Assembly: GCF_014651775.1 (NCBI RefSeq) | Contig: NZ_BMXN01000009.1 | Location: forward strand, 62,001-126,000 | Reading direction: 5' to 3' | From: Vreelandella hamiltonii | GTDB lineage: Bacteria > Pseudomonadota > Gammaproteobacteria > Pseudomonadales > Halomonadaceae | Length of the DNA: 64,000 nucleotides | In this document: piece by piece, positions 52,610 through 61,211 of the stretch | Position numbering within the stretch: position 1 is the stretch's first letter | Layout of the letters: each line of letters begins with the position of its first letter | The notes under the pieces: generated by a model | Told to the model about the DNA's origin: nothing | What the model saw: the letters and a program-made list of their open reading frames with translations, nothing else | The model's database searches: none | Position numbers and translations under genes: made by a program

Positions 52610-53550
52610 CAACGTCCACTCCTCCCTCAGCCCCCAGCCGCTGGGAGCGCTTGCGCGACTCTTTCCTGTGGTACAGCTTCAAGCGCGACCGTACCGCTCA
52701 GCTCTGCCTGGCCGTGTTCATCTGCCTGGTGGTGGCGGCCTTCGCGGCGCCACTGCTAGCCCCTACCGACCCCTACGACCTGCGCCAGATCGACATCATG
52801 TCGTCGGAACTGCCGCCGTTCTGGATCGACGGAGCCGACGAGCGCTACACCCTGGGCACCGATGCCCAGGGGCGCGACCTGTGGTCGATCATTCTCTACG
52901 GCACGCGGGTATCGCTGCTGATCGGCTTTGGCGCGGTGGCACTACAAGCCCTGCTGGGCGTGACCTTTGGCCTGATGGCCGGTTATCTGGGCGGGCGAGT
53001 CGATGCCTTCCTGATGCGCCTGGCAGACATTCAGCTGTCGTTCTCGACGCTGATGGTGGCCATCGTGGTCGGTGCCGTGGTGAAAGCCACCATGGGCAGC
53101 GCCTTCTACAGCCAGTACGCCGTGCTCATGCTGATTCTAATCATCGGGCTCGCCGAGTGGCCGCAGTATGCGCGTACCGTGCGTGCATCGGTGCTGGCAG
53201 AGAAGAACAAGGAGTACGTGGACGCCGCTCGGGTCATGGGGCTGCGCAGCCGACGCATCATGTTCCGTCATGTGCTGCCCAATACCCTGTCGCCGATCTT
53301 CGTCATCTCTACCGTTCAGATCGCCAACGCGATCATCTCCGAAGCGGCGCTGTCGTTTCTGGGGCTGGGCATGCCGGAAACGCACCCATCGCTGGGTTCG
53401 TTGATCAAGGCGGGCTTCGACTACATTCAATCCGGCTCCTGGTGGATCACCATGATGCCCGGCGCGGTATTGGTGGTGCTGGTGCTGTCGATCAATCTGC
53501 TGGGCGACTGGCTGCGCGATGTCATGAACCCACGACTGTATAAAGGCTGA
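52606..53550 (+). CDS. dipeptide ABC transporter permease (DppC type)
   Basis: 314 residues. N-terminal cytoplasmic segment and helix (AQLCLAVFICLVVAAFAAPLLAPTDPYD), then HTLGTDAQGRDLWS-like (TLGTDAQGRDLWSIILYGTRVSLLIG), and the EAA loop EYVDAARVMGLRSRRIMFRHVLPN. C-terminal GDWLRDVMNPRLYKG is family-typical. Start overlaps the dppB stop (ATGA); a 7-base gap separates it from the ATPase gene. Confidence 0.94.
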   Translation: MTTSTPPSAPSRWERLRDSFLWYSFKRDRTAQLCLAVFICLVVAAFAAPLLAPTDPYDLRQIDIMSSELPPFWIDGADERYTLGTDAQGRDLWSIILYGTRVSLLIGFGAVALQALLGVTFGLMAGYLGGRVDAFLMRLADIQLSFSTLMVAIVVGAVVKATMGSAFYSQYAVLMLILIIGLAEWPQYARTVRASVLAEKNKEYVDAARVMGLRSRRIMFRHVLPNTLSPIFVISTVQIANAIISEAALSFLGLGMPETHPSLGSLIKAGFDYIQSGSWWITMMPGAVLVVLVLSINLLGDWLRDVMNPRLYKG

Positions 53551-53557
53551 AGACACC

Positions 53558-54574
53558 ATGGCACTTCTTGAAGTCTCACAACTGGATGTTCGCTTTGCCC
53601 TGCGTCAGGGTGAAGTCCGCGCCTTACGGGATGTCAACTTCACCCTGGAGCGGGGCGAACGGCTAGGCATCGTCGGTGAATCCGGCGCGGGCAAGTCGGT
53701 GGCGGCCTTTTCACTGCTCAACCTGATCGCACGGCCCGGATTCATTGCCGGTGGCAGCATCACCTTCGAGGGTAAAACCCTCAACACCATGTCCGAGCGG
53801 GGCCTGCGCAAGGTGCGCGGCAATCGTATCTCGATGATCTTCCAGGACCCGATGATGACCCTCAACCCGGTGCTCTCGATCGGTGAGCAGATGGTCGAGT
53901 GTCTGAAAGCGCACCGCCGCATCTCCACCCGCGAGGCCCGGGCCATTGCTCTGGACAAGCTCAAGCAGGTGCAGATCCCGTCGCCGGAAAAGCGCCTGGA
54001 CCAATACCCCCACGAGCTTTCCGGCGGCATGCGCCAGCGTATCATCATCGCCATTGCGCTCCTGCTGGACCCCGACATCATCATTGCCGATGAGCCAACC
54101 ACGGCGCTGGACGTCACCATCCAGGCGGAAATCATGGCGCTGCTGCTGGAGCTTTGCGAGCAGCACAACGTGGGCCTGATCCTGATCACCCACGACCTGG
54201 GCGTCGTCAGCCAGGTCACCCAGCGCATGCTGGTCATGTACGCAGGCCGTGTGATCGAGCAGGGGCCGACCCGTGAAATCATCAATGACCCCCAGCACCC
54301 CTACACCCAGGGGCTGATCAACGCCCTGCCCCAGATGGCCACCCCCGGCGAAAAACTGAATCAGATTCGGGGCAGCATGCCGTCGCTTTCCAACTTGCCC
54401 ACCGGCTGCGCGTTTCATCCCCGCTGCGACTTTATCCTGCGCAGCGACGGTCAGCCGCGCCCGGCGTGTACTCAGCAGGTGCCCACTTTTGTGGAGTCGG
54501 GCAACTGCCGCGTTGCCTGCCATATGGTGGCTGAAATGCTCGAAGATCGCCGCCTGAAGGAGGAGAGTCTATGA
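53558..54574 (+). CDS. dipeptide ABC transporter ATP-binding protein (DppD type)
   Basis: 338 residues. Walker A GESGAGKS, Q-loop FQDPMMTLNP, signature LSGGMRQR, Walker B IIIADEPTTALD and H-loop ITHD. The C-terminal oligopeptide-transporter extension (GCAFHPRCDFILRSDGQPRPACTQQVP) carries cysteines that in this family can hold an iron-sulfur cluster. Stop overlaps the next ATG by 4 bases. Confidence 0.95.
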   Translation: MALLEVSQLDVRFALRQGEVRALRDVNFTLERGERLGIVGESGAGKSVAAFSLLNLIARPGFIAGGSITFEGKTLNTMSERGLRKVRGNRISMIFQDPMMTLNPVLSIGEQMVECLKAHRRISTREARAIALDKLKQVQIPSPEKRLDQYPHELSGGMRQRIIIAIALLLDPDIIIADEPTTALDVTIQAEIMALLLELCEQHNVGLILITHDLGVVSQVTQRMLVMYAGRVIEQGPTREIINDPQHPYTQGLINALPQMATPGEKLNQIRGSMPSLSNLPTGCAFHPRCDFILRSDGQPRPACTQQVPTFVESGNCRVACHMVAEMLEDRRLKEESL

Positions 54575-55626
54575 ATGCCCAGGCCGACACACGCCCAACG
54601 ACCGCGCAAGCACCAGCCAGCGAGACGCTGCTGGAAATACGCGACCTGAAAAAGCGCTTTTCGCTATCGGGCGACTTTCTCGAGCAGCTGCGCTTCAAGG
54701 GCGGCAAGCTGATACGCCATCAGGAGTACGTGCACGCCATCAACGGGGTCAACCTGGAGATCCAGCGTGGCGAAGCGCTCTGCGTGGTCGGCGAATCCGG
54801 CTGCGGAAAATCCACCGTAGCACGCACGGTGATGGGGCTGATTACCCCCTCCGAAGGCGAAATTCGTTACGGCGGCGAGCGCATCGACCATCTCTCCACC
54901 CGTCAACTGCTGCCTTATCGCAAGCGCATGCAGATGATTTTCCAGAACCCCTACGCGTCGCTGAACCCGCGCATGACGATCCAGCAGACGCTGGAAGAGC
55001 CGCTGCGCCTGCACCACCCAGACTGGAATCGTCAGCAGATTCTCGACAAGGTGGAAGAAGTGATGCGCTCGGTGGGCATCGACCCGGACTGGGGCAAGCG
55101 CTTTGGTCATGAGTTCTCCGGCGGCCAACGCCAGCGCATTGCCATTGCCAGGGCGCTGGCCGTGGACCCGGAATTCATCGTGGCCGACGAGCCCATCTCG
55201 GCTCTGGACGTGTCGATCCAGGCCCAGGTGCTGAACCTGCTGATGGATGCCCAGCGTGACCGCCACCTCACCTACCTGTTCATCACCCACGACCTGGCCG
55301 TGGTCGAGCACTTCGGCACGCGCGTGGCGGTGATGTACCTGGGCACGGTGTGTGAAGTCGCCACCACGGCCACGCTGTTTGCCAAGCCGCGCCATCCCTA
55401 TACGCAGGCGCTGCTGTCGGCCATTCCTCGGCTGGAAGATGACCGACCCCAGCACATCCGCCTCTCCGGTGAAGTGCCTACGCCGGTCAATCTGCCTAGC
55501 GGCTGTGTCTTTCATGGCCGTTGCCCCCATGCCAACGCCCGCTGCAAGCAGGAGATCCCGGCATTGCAAACACAGGATGACGGCACTCGCGTGGCGTGCC
55601 ACGCTGTCGAGGAGGGACGCTTGTAA
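54571..55626 (+). CDS. dipeptide ABC transporter ATP-binding protein (DppF type)
   Basis: 351 residues. Walker A GESGCGKS, Q-loop FQNPYASLNPRM, signature FSGGQRQR, Walker B FIVADEPISALD. Cys-containing C-terminal region GCVFHGRCPHANARCKQEIPA. It contains FLEQLRFKGGKLI, the DppF-type N-terminal insertion. Last transporter gene; the LysR gene starts 49 bases on. Confidence 0.95.
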   Translation: MNAQADTRPTTAQAPASETLLEIRDLKKRFSLSGDFLEQLRFKGGKLIRHQEYVHAINGVNLEIQRGEALCVVGESGCGKSTVARTVMGLITPSEGEIRYGGERIDHLSTRQLLPYRKRMQMIFQNPYASLNPRMTIQQTLEEPLRLHHPDWNRQQILDKVEEVMRSVGIDPDWGKRFGHEFSGGQRQRIAIARALAVDPEFIVADEPISALDVSIQAQVLNLLMDAQRDRHLTYLFITHDLAVVEHFGTRVAVMYLGTVCEVATTATLFAKPRHPYTQALLSAIPRLEDDRPQHIRLSGEVPTPVNLPSGCVFHGRCPHANARCKQEIPALQTQDDGTRVACHAVEEGRL

Positions 55627-55675
55627 TGGCCCGCTTCATTCAGGCCTCACGCGAGGCCGTCATGCGAGGTAAGGC

Positions 55676-56587
55676 ATGGAAATTCGCTGGCTAGAAGACT
55701 TTATTGCTTTGGCCAGAACGCGACACTTCTCCCGCGCTGCCGACGAACAGCACGTCACACAGCCCACCTTTTCCCGGCGCATTAAGCTGCTGGAAGAGGA
55801 GATGGGCGTCACGCTGATCAATCGGCAAACGCTACCGCTGTCGTTAACGCCTGCGGGGGAAGAGTTTTTAACGCTATGCGAACAGGTCACCGACCGGGTT
55901 CGCTTAACGCGTGATCGCGTTCGTGAGATCAGTGCCGGGCAGCAGCGGCGCATTATGGTGGCAGCACCGCAAAGCCTGCTGGCGCACTTTTTGCCCGAAT
56001 GGCTGACCCAACTGGGTTGGCAAGACCGTATGCAGCCCTACTTGCGCGCCACGGGATGGATGGCCAGCGACTATTTTCAGGCGCTGGCCAGGGCCGAGTG
56101 TGATCTGGCCATCTGCTACTGGCCCGTGGGCCGCTGCGATCTGGACATCGACACCAGCAGCAGCACCTACCGCGTCATTGGCCAGGAGCGGCTGATACCC
56201 GTGACGGGCCTGGCCAGCGATGGATCCCCCTGCACGCAGCTACCTGGCACGCGCCAGCAGACGGTGCCCTGGCTTGCCTACCCCAAACGCGGGCTGTTGG
56301 GTTCGGCGGTCAAGGCACACCTTGCCCGCCTTCCCCATACGACCTACCTGACCGCGCAGAGCGAGAACCTCTACGCCGCAGGCATCAAGGAACTGGTACT
56401 GTTGGGCTACGGCATGAGCTGGCTACCGGAACGCAATGTGGCCAGCGAACTGGCCAGCGGCCAGCTGGTGCGCGCAGGCGACAGTCGCTGGGACGTGCCC
56501 ATGGAGTTGAGGCTCTACCGTCACCAACAACACCACCACGCAGAGCTGGACAGCTTATGGAGCGAGCTCCCTCCCCTACGACCCTGA
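55676..56587 (+). CDS. LysR-family transcriptional regulator
   Basis: 303 residues. N-terminal HTH (EIRWLEDFIALARTRHFSRAADEQHVTQPTFSRRIKLLEEEMG) and LysR effector-binding domain. Threonine replaces the usual Ala-Val in QPTFSRRI, a feature of one LysR subgroup. GAGGTAAGGC precedes the ATG. It lies between the dipeptide transporter and the prolidase, all on the same strand, and may regulate them. Effector unknown. Confidence 0.9.
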   Translation: MEIRWLEDFIALARTRHFSRAADEQHVTQPTFSRRIKLLEEEMGVTLINRQTLPLSLTPAGEEFLTLCEQVTDRVRLTRDRVREISAGQQRRIMVAAPQSLLAHFLPEWLTQLGWQDRMQPYLRATGWMASDYFQALARAECDLAICYWPVGRCDLDIDTSSSTYRVIGQERLIPVTGLASDGSPCTQLPGTRQQTVPWLAYPKRGLLGSAVKAHLARLPHTTYLTAQSENLYAAGIKELVLLGYGMSWLPERNVASELASGQLVRAGDSRWDVPMELRLYRHQQHHHAELDSLWSELPPLRP

Positions 56588-56597
56588 AGGAAACCCC

Positions 56598-57902
56598 ATG
56601 TCTGCATCACTGAACGCACTACAGCGTGAGCATATCGCGCATCTTTGCCAGGCTTATAGCCTGTTGCTTGAGCAGCATCGGCTGGATTGCCTGGCCATTT
56701 ACAGTGGCCACGCCCGCTACCATTTCGCCGATGATCACACCACGACCTTTCAGGCCTACGGGCATTTCACCCACTGGGTAGGGTTGGCCGATGTTCAGCA
56801 CAGCTGGATCGTGGTACAGCCCGGTCAGCGGCCACAGCTCTATATCTACGCGCCAGCCGATTTCTGGCACTTGCCCACCCAACTGCCGGAAGAGCCGTGG
56901 GTAGCCGAATTCGACGTGCATTTGTGCAGCGACAAGATCACCCCGCCGCTAGCGGGCAACGCAGCCGTGATTGGCGATATCGAGACCCTGGAGAGCGTTT
57001 CAGTGCTCGCCAACACCGCCAAGCTGCACCCCAACGCCCTCGTCCGTGCGTTGGATGAGCTGCGCATGTACAAGACCGCCTATGAGATTGCCTGCCTGAG
57101 GGAAGCCAATCGCCTGGCCGTTGCCGGGCATCAGGCCGCCAAGGCCGCTTTTGGGGGCGGCGCCAGCGAGCTGGATATCCAGTTGGCATATTTGCTAGCC
57201 AGCCGTCAGCGCGAGTCGGACGTGCCGTACCAGAACATCATCGGGCTCAATCAGCACGCTGGCGTGCTGCATTATCAGCGCTATGACCTGAGCGCCCCCA
57301 GCCAGCGTCACAGCTTGTTGGTGGATGCCGGGCGGCGCTTTCGCGGTTACGCGGCAGACATCACCCGCACCCACGCAGGCCCCGACGCCCCGGCCGCCTT
57401 TGGCGAGCTGATCACTGCCCTGCACCACCTGAAAGATCAATTGATTCAGCACGCCGCGCCCGGCGTGGAGTTCGTGTCGCTCCACGAGCAGATGCACCGC
57501 TATCTGGCCGAAATTCTGGTGCAGCACGGGCTGTACGAAGGCAGCGCGGAAAGCGCTATCGAGCTGGGCGTGACCCGAGCCTTCTGCCCGCATGGTCTGG
57601 GCCACTCGCTGGGCATCCAGGTGCATGACGTGGCGGGGCTGATGCACCCCGATGGCACGCCAGCGCCGCCGCCACCGCAACATCCGGCACTACGCCTGAT
57701 GCGCACGCTGCACCCCGGCATGGTAGTCACCATCGAACCCGGGCTCTACTTCATTCCCATGCTGCTGGCACCGCTGCGCCAGCAGGGAATTGCCGTCAAC
57801 TGGGCCACGGTGGACGCTTTGGCCGCCTGCGGTGGTATCCGCATCGAAGACAACATCGTGATCACGGAAAGCGGTTGCGACAACCTGACACAACTACATT
57901 AG
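56598..57902 (+). CDS. pepQ: Xaa-Pro dipeptidase (M24 metallopeptidase)
   Basis: 434 residues. Creatinase-fold N-terminal domain, then the pita-bread catalytic domain with the five metal ligands Asp243, Asp254, His336, Glu380 and Glu417 (VDAGRR, ADITRT, HGLGHSLG, TIEPGLYF, IRIEDNI). It cleaves dipeptides ending in proline. It starts 10 bases after the LysR gene and follows a dipeptide transporter, suggesting import and hydrolysis of Xaa-Pro peptides; proline would serve as nutrient or osmolyte (inference). Confidence 0.92.
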   Translation: MSASLNALQREHIAHLCQAYSLLLEQHRLDCLAIYSGHARYHFADDHTTTFQAYGHFTHWVGLADVQHSWIVVQPGQRPQLYIYAPADFWHLPTQLPEEPWVAEFDVHLCSDKITPPLAGNAAVIGDIETLESVSVLANTAKLHPNALVRALDELRMYKTAYEIACLREANRLAVAGHQAAKAAFGGGASELDIQLAYLLASRQRESDVPYQNIIGLNQHAGVLHYQRYDLSAPSQRHSLLVDAGRRFRGYAADITRTHAGPDAPAAFGELITALHHLKDQLIQHAAPGVEFVSLHEQMHRYLAEILVQHGLYEGSAESAIELGVTRAFCPHGLGHSLGIQVHDVAGLMHPDGTPAPPPPQHPALRLMRTLHPGMVVTIEPGLYFIPMLLAPLRQQGIAVNWATVDALAACGGIRIEDNIVITESGCDNLTQLH

Positions 57903-57910
57903 TGCCAGGT

Positions 57911-57945
57911 AAGAAAACGCCCGGTTCCAATGAAGGAACCGGGCG
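57911..57945 (-). terminator. terminator after ompW, between convergent genes
   Basis: Perfect 11-base stem (57918-57928 and 57935-57945). On the minus strand it is followed by TTTTCTT, so it mainly serves the OmpW gene. On the plus side it is followed by TACC, so it would end pepQ only weakly. Confidence 0.8.
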
Positions 57946-57984
57946 TACCTTGGCGATTAACCGCCAGACTTGGAAACGTTAGGC

Positions 57985-58596
57985 TTAGAAACGGTAGGTA
58001 ATACCACCGCCGACGGTGACGGGCTCGATATCCACTTCACCGACACGGCCTACGCCCTCCAGGTTGATGTCGGAATTGACGTCGGCATAACTGACATAGC
58101 CGTTCAGCATGATGTTTTCGGTGACAGCCAGATCAAGACCTGCCTGACCGATGACGCCATAGCTGCTGTCCACGCTCAGGCCTTCCGGCTCACCCGAGAA
58201 ACGGGTGTAGTTGAGGCCCACGCCCACATAGGGCTGGACGCGAGAATCCAGGCCACCCATCGGGTAGTAGTTGACCAACAGATTCACCGGCAGGCGATCA
58301 ACGCTGCCTACGTCGCCACCCGGGCGCGTATTCAGGTCATGCTCGAATTTCTCGGAGCTGTTCAGCTCCATGCCGATCTTGTCGGTGAACAGGTAACCCG
58401 CACCAAAGGTAAAGCCACGGGCGCTTTGCACGTTCAGGTCCGCATCGCCCACGTTGCCGTTACCAGAGCCGGTATCTGTTTGGGCAACACCGCCACGCAC
58501 GAACACATCACCCGCTTCGTAGGCCATGACGGCTTGGCTTGCCATGACAGCGCTGGCAGAAACAACGGCGGCAGTCATCAGTTTCAATTTGCTCAT
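57985..58596 (-). CDS. OmpW-family outer membrane protein
   Basis: 203 residues. Signal peptide cleaved near VMAYEAGD. Amphipathic beta-strand pattern with DVFVRGGVAQTD at the start, VNLLVNYYPMGG and PYVGVGLNYTRF in the middle, and a C-terminal Phe (GGGITYRF), the BAM-recognition signature. Eight-stranded barrel expected. In other bacteria OmpW is linked to osmotic and redox stress and small-molecule uptake. AGGATACC lies upstream of the ATG. Confidence 0.92.
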   Translation of the reverse strand: MSKLKLMTAAVVSASAVMASQAVMAYEAGDVFVRGGVAQTDTGSGNGNVGDADLNVQSARGFTFGAGYLFTDKIGMELNSSEKFEHDLNTRPGGDVGSVDRLPVNLLVNYYPMGGLDSRVQPYVGVGLNYTRFSGEPEGLSVDSSYGVIGQAGLDLAVTENIMLNGYVSYADVNSDINLEGVGRVGEVDIEPVTVGGGITYRF

Positions 58597-58771
58597 CAGG
58601 GTATCCTCTTGCGTCTTCCTTGGGGGGTAAGTGCCGGATCACACCAGCTATCCTATACAACATATACCATACGAACACTGTTTCCAAATTTCCTGTGAAA
58701 TTTTATTATAGGTTTTTGGTCTCTGATAGCTTTTTTTAAAGAGGCATACCATCAGGCACGCAGGTGCCCTC

Positions 58772-58810
58772 ACGGTGGGTATCTGGGCAAGTTGCCCCGA
58801 TACCCATCGT
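58772..58810. repeat. 39-base near-perfect palindrome
   Basis: Left arm 58772-58790 and right arm 58792-58810 pair over 19 positions with one mismatch and one G-U wobble, around a single central base. A second hairpin (GGCAC-GCAG-GTGCC, 58755-58768) sits beside it. No gene covers it. Confidence 0.75.
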
Positions 58811-58842
58811 AGCCAAACGACAGGATGACAAACGACAGGCAT

Positions 58843-58865
58843 AAAAAAAGTCCCCCGAAGGGGAC
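58843..58865 (-). terminator. strong intrinsic terminator in the ompW-cyclase gap
   Basis: Six-base GC-rich stem with TTCG loop and a seven-T tail on the minus strand. It is 300 bases past the nearest minus-strand stop codon (59165). Confidence 0.85.
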
Positions 58866-59012
58866 CCAGGTGGAGCACGCCAGCTCACTCGTTGTACCGT
58901 GCGACAGATCGCATCGGCATGGCAAAGAAGGGAGAGCTTCAATAATCCGCTGGTCAGGCTAACGGTGAAGACTCTATTCATTTGCCGCTTGCCTAATATA
59001 TAGCGAGCAACG
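58843..59012 (-). ncRNA. candidate small RNA (about 170 nt)
   Basis: On the minus strand a perfect TATAAT (59025-59020) lies in an AT-rich block; transcription would begin near 59012. The unit ends in GTCCCC-TTCG-GGGGAC followed by seven Ts (58865-58843), a strong intrinsic terminator. An 81-codon frame (from 58981) runs straight through the terminator, so a protein is unlikely. No good -35 element is seen, and the terminator might instead serve the cyclase gene ending at 59165. No similarity to a known RNA is recognised. Confidence 0.35.
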
Positions 59013-59091
59013 TGCCAATATTATATAAATAAATTAAAAACAACATCTTATAAAAATTTACACCTGTTTCTCGTAGGATCCTCAGCGCCAG

Positions 59092-59139
59092 GAAGCATGG
59101 TTCGCACCAATGGTGCGCAGGAACTCAGGTTTATGCTTC
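59092..59139 (-). repeat. nested hairpins just after the cyclase gene
   Basis: GAAGCAT (59092-59098) pairs with ATGCTTC (59133-59139), enclosing a CGCACCA-A-TGGTGCG palindrome (59103-59117). It begins 25 bases past the stop of the cyclase gene, so it is probably a 3' UTR structure of that message. No T-run follows directly. Confidence 0.6.
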
Positions 59140-59164
59140 ATAACGACGCTTGCCCCCCACGGTA

Positions 59165-60832
59165 TCAGCTGCACACCTGATTGCGCCCACCGCGTTTGGC
59201 GCGATAGAGCGCTTCGTCGGCCAGCACCAGTAACCGCTCCCTGTCACTCTCTGCCACGTCCAGGCTGCACACCATGCCCGCCGAAAGCGTACACGCAAAC
59301 TCCTGCCCACCTTGGCTAAAACGCAAGCGCGAAAAGTATTCGCGGACATCCTCCAGACGTTTTCGACCATCTTCGGCACTGCAATGGGGCAGCACCAGCA
59401 GGAACTCCTCCCCCCCATAGCGACCAATCATGTCGGTTTGTCGCAGACGCTGACGCAGTAGAGTGGCTACCGAGGCAATCACCACATCGCCAATGGCATG
59501 CCCATGAGTGTCATTGACCGATTTGAAGTGATCAATATCGACCATGGCCACCACCACAGAGTAGGCCTGGCGATAACTTCGCGAGACCTCATTGATTGCG
59601 GCACTCTTGATGCTGGCGTGCTTCAGCAGCCCCGTCAGGCTGTCCTTGTTCAGCAAAGCCGATAGCGTACGCGAACGCGCCACGCGTACCCGAATCGAGG
59701 CCACCAGCTGCGCGGCCTGGATGGGCTTGGTCAGGAAGTCGTCAGCGCCATGGCTCAGGGCATCCACCTGCTTGCCCAGGTCGGTTTCCGCCGACAGGAA
59801 AACGATGGGCAGGCTGCTCCACTCATCGTACTGTCGTACCACCGATGCCAGGTCCGGGCCATCGTAGTCGGGCATGTGCACGTCCATCAGCAGCAGTTCG
59901 GGACGGAATGAATGCAGTTGGTCGAGGATATGGCGAGGGTTGTCGAGAATTCGCACCTCCATGCCCGCAGCTTCCAGCACCAGCTGGTAGTACGCCGCCA
60001 GCTGCTGGTCATCATCCACCACCAGAATGCGGGCAGGTGGCGCCTGGCGTTCTTGCAGCAGTTGCTCCAGCCGATTCACCAATTGAGGAATGTTGACCGG
60101 CTTCAGGAAGTAGCCACGGGCATTGAGCTGGGCAGCGCGCATGCGCGCATCGAAGGTATCACTGTCGCTGATGAACAGAACGGGACATGATAACGCCTGT
60201 AATGGTCCCAATTGCCCATCGTTGGTCATGGCATCGGCGATGACCATATCAGGCGTGCCCGTCGCCATTTCTTTATAGGCGTCCATTACTTGCGTAAACA
60301 GGCGTACCGAGTAGCTGAAGTTGGTCAACTGCTCCTGAATCCGCCGCCCCAGCTCGCGATCCTCTTCGATCAGCCAGATGGTGGCCGTGGCACTGACTTT
60401 TTCAGCGCTGACATCGACCGACATGCCTGGCTGCTTGTTAGGCATCAGCTCCATTTTCATGGCGTGGAGCTGATTATTGACCGCATCGATCAGCGGCAAA
60501 TCCAGCGGCTGGTCATTCTCTTCCAGCCAGCGTTTGAGGCCGGCTTCCAGGGTGCGCGCCTGCTGGCCGATACCGTCAAACCCAAAGGTACCCGCCGAGC
60601 CTGCCAGCTTGTGCAAACGGCGATAGACGTTTTCCAGCACCTCTTCGTGCACCGCCCGCAGGTCAGCGTCGTTGGTCACCATGCCAGGGGTGAGCAGCTG
60701 CTGACGAACCTCCTGATGCAGCGCGCTCATGGCGTCACACAACGAGGTCAGTTCGTTTTTCAAGCTGTGCTGATAATTTTGCCGTAATAGTGTCAGCTTC
60801 TGTTCCAGCGTCTCGGAATCACTTTTCACCAC
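59165..60832 (-). CDS. HPt-REC-REC-GGDEF diguanylate cyclase response regulator
   Basis: 555 residues. HPt-like helix with His74 in [14 protein letters not shown]; first receiver (~150-260) with Asp200 and Lys244; second receiver (~268-380) with Asp317 and Lys369; GGDEF domain with active GGEEF (473-477) and RxxD I-site (464-467). It should make c-di-GMP under control of phosphorylation. GTG start at 60832, eight bases after GGAG, overlapping the preceding regulator gene by 14 bases. Last gene of a three-gene signalling operon. Confidence 0.93.
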   Translation of the reverse strand: MVKSDSETLEQKLTLLRQNYQHSLKNELTSLCDAMSALHQEVRQQLLTPGMVTNDADLRAVHEEVLENVYRRLHKLAGSAGTFGFDGIGQQARTLEAGLKRWLEENDQPLDLPLIDAVNNQLHAMKMELMPNKQPGMSVDVSAEKVSATATIWLIEEDRELGRRIQEQLTNFSYSVRLFTQVMDAYKEMATGTPDMVIADAMTNDGQLGPLQALSCPVLFISDSDTFDARMRAAQLNARGYFLKPVNIPQLVNRLEQLLQERQAPPARILVVDDDQQLAAYYQLVLEAAGMEVRILDNPRHILDQLHSFRPELLLMDVHMPDYDGPDLASVVRQYDEWSSLPIVFLSAETDLGKQVDALSHGADDFLTKPIQAAQLVASIRVRVARSRTLSALLNKDSLTGLLKHASIKSAAINEVSRSYRQAYSVVVAMVDIDHFKSVNDTHGHAIGDVVIASVATLLRQRLRQTDMIGRYGGEEFLLVLPHCSAEDGRKRLEDVREYFSRLRFSQGGQEFACTLSAGMVCSLDVAESDRERLLVLADEALYRAKRGGRNQVCS

Positions 60833-61211
60833 ACGCTTGCTCCCAGAGAGAACGCACCTGGGGTGCCAGGGTCATCGGGTCGAAGGGCTTGGCGATCACG
60901 CTTTCTGCCCCCAGGGCAATGAGCTGCTCGACTTCATGCGGTTGCACTTTGGCGGTCATGAAAGCGACCGGCACGTTCGCCAACGCCGGACGTTGCCGCA
61001 GCGCGGCCAGGGTGGATGGCCCATCCATGCCCGGCATCATCACATCCAGCAGGATCATGTCGGGGGCAAAGGCCTCGGCCTCAGCCAGCGCCTGCTCTCC
61101 CGACGAGCACACCTTTACCGTCAGCCCTCCCACGACCTCCAGCGCCAGCTTGGCCACTGTTTGGATATCGGGGTCATCCTCGACATATAAAACCCGTTCT
61201 AGAACATTCAT
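60819..61211 (-). CDS. single-domain response regulator (CheY-like)
   Basis: 130 residues, one receiver domain only. Acidic pocket VEDDPD, phospho-acceptor Asp in [12 protein letters not shown], Thr in AFMTAK and Lys in IAKPFD. No output domain, so it acts by protein contact or as a phosphate relay or sink between the kinase and the cyclase. Overlaps the kinase stop by 4 bases (ATGA) and the cyclase start by 14. Confidence 0.93.
   Translation of the reverse strand: MNVLERVLYVEDDPDIQTVAKLALEVVGGLTVKVCSSGEQALAEAEAFAPDMILLDVMMPGMDGPSTLAALRQRPALANVPVAFMTAKVQPHEVEQLIALGAESVIAKPFDPMTLAPQVRSLWEQACGEK

Larger units (their letters stand above)
58597..59164. other. 568-base gene-free gap rich in hairpins
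   Basis: No protein-coding gene is convincing here. It holds the OmpW promoter region (AT-rich, with TATAAT-like words and an AAATTTC-CTGT-GAAATTT inverted repeat at 58686-58703), hairpins at 58755-58768 and 58772-58810, a strong minus-strand terminator at 58843-58865, an AT-only stretch at 58992-59060, and nested hairpins at 59092-59139. Confidence 0.7.

Noticed and set aside
58736-58981. 81-codon minus-strand frame in the ompW-cyclase gap
   Set aside because: It runs through a strong intrinsic terminator and lacks a ribosome site, so it is more likely part of a non-coding RNA or nothing.
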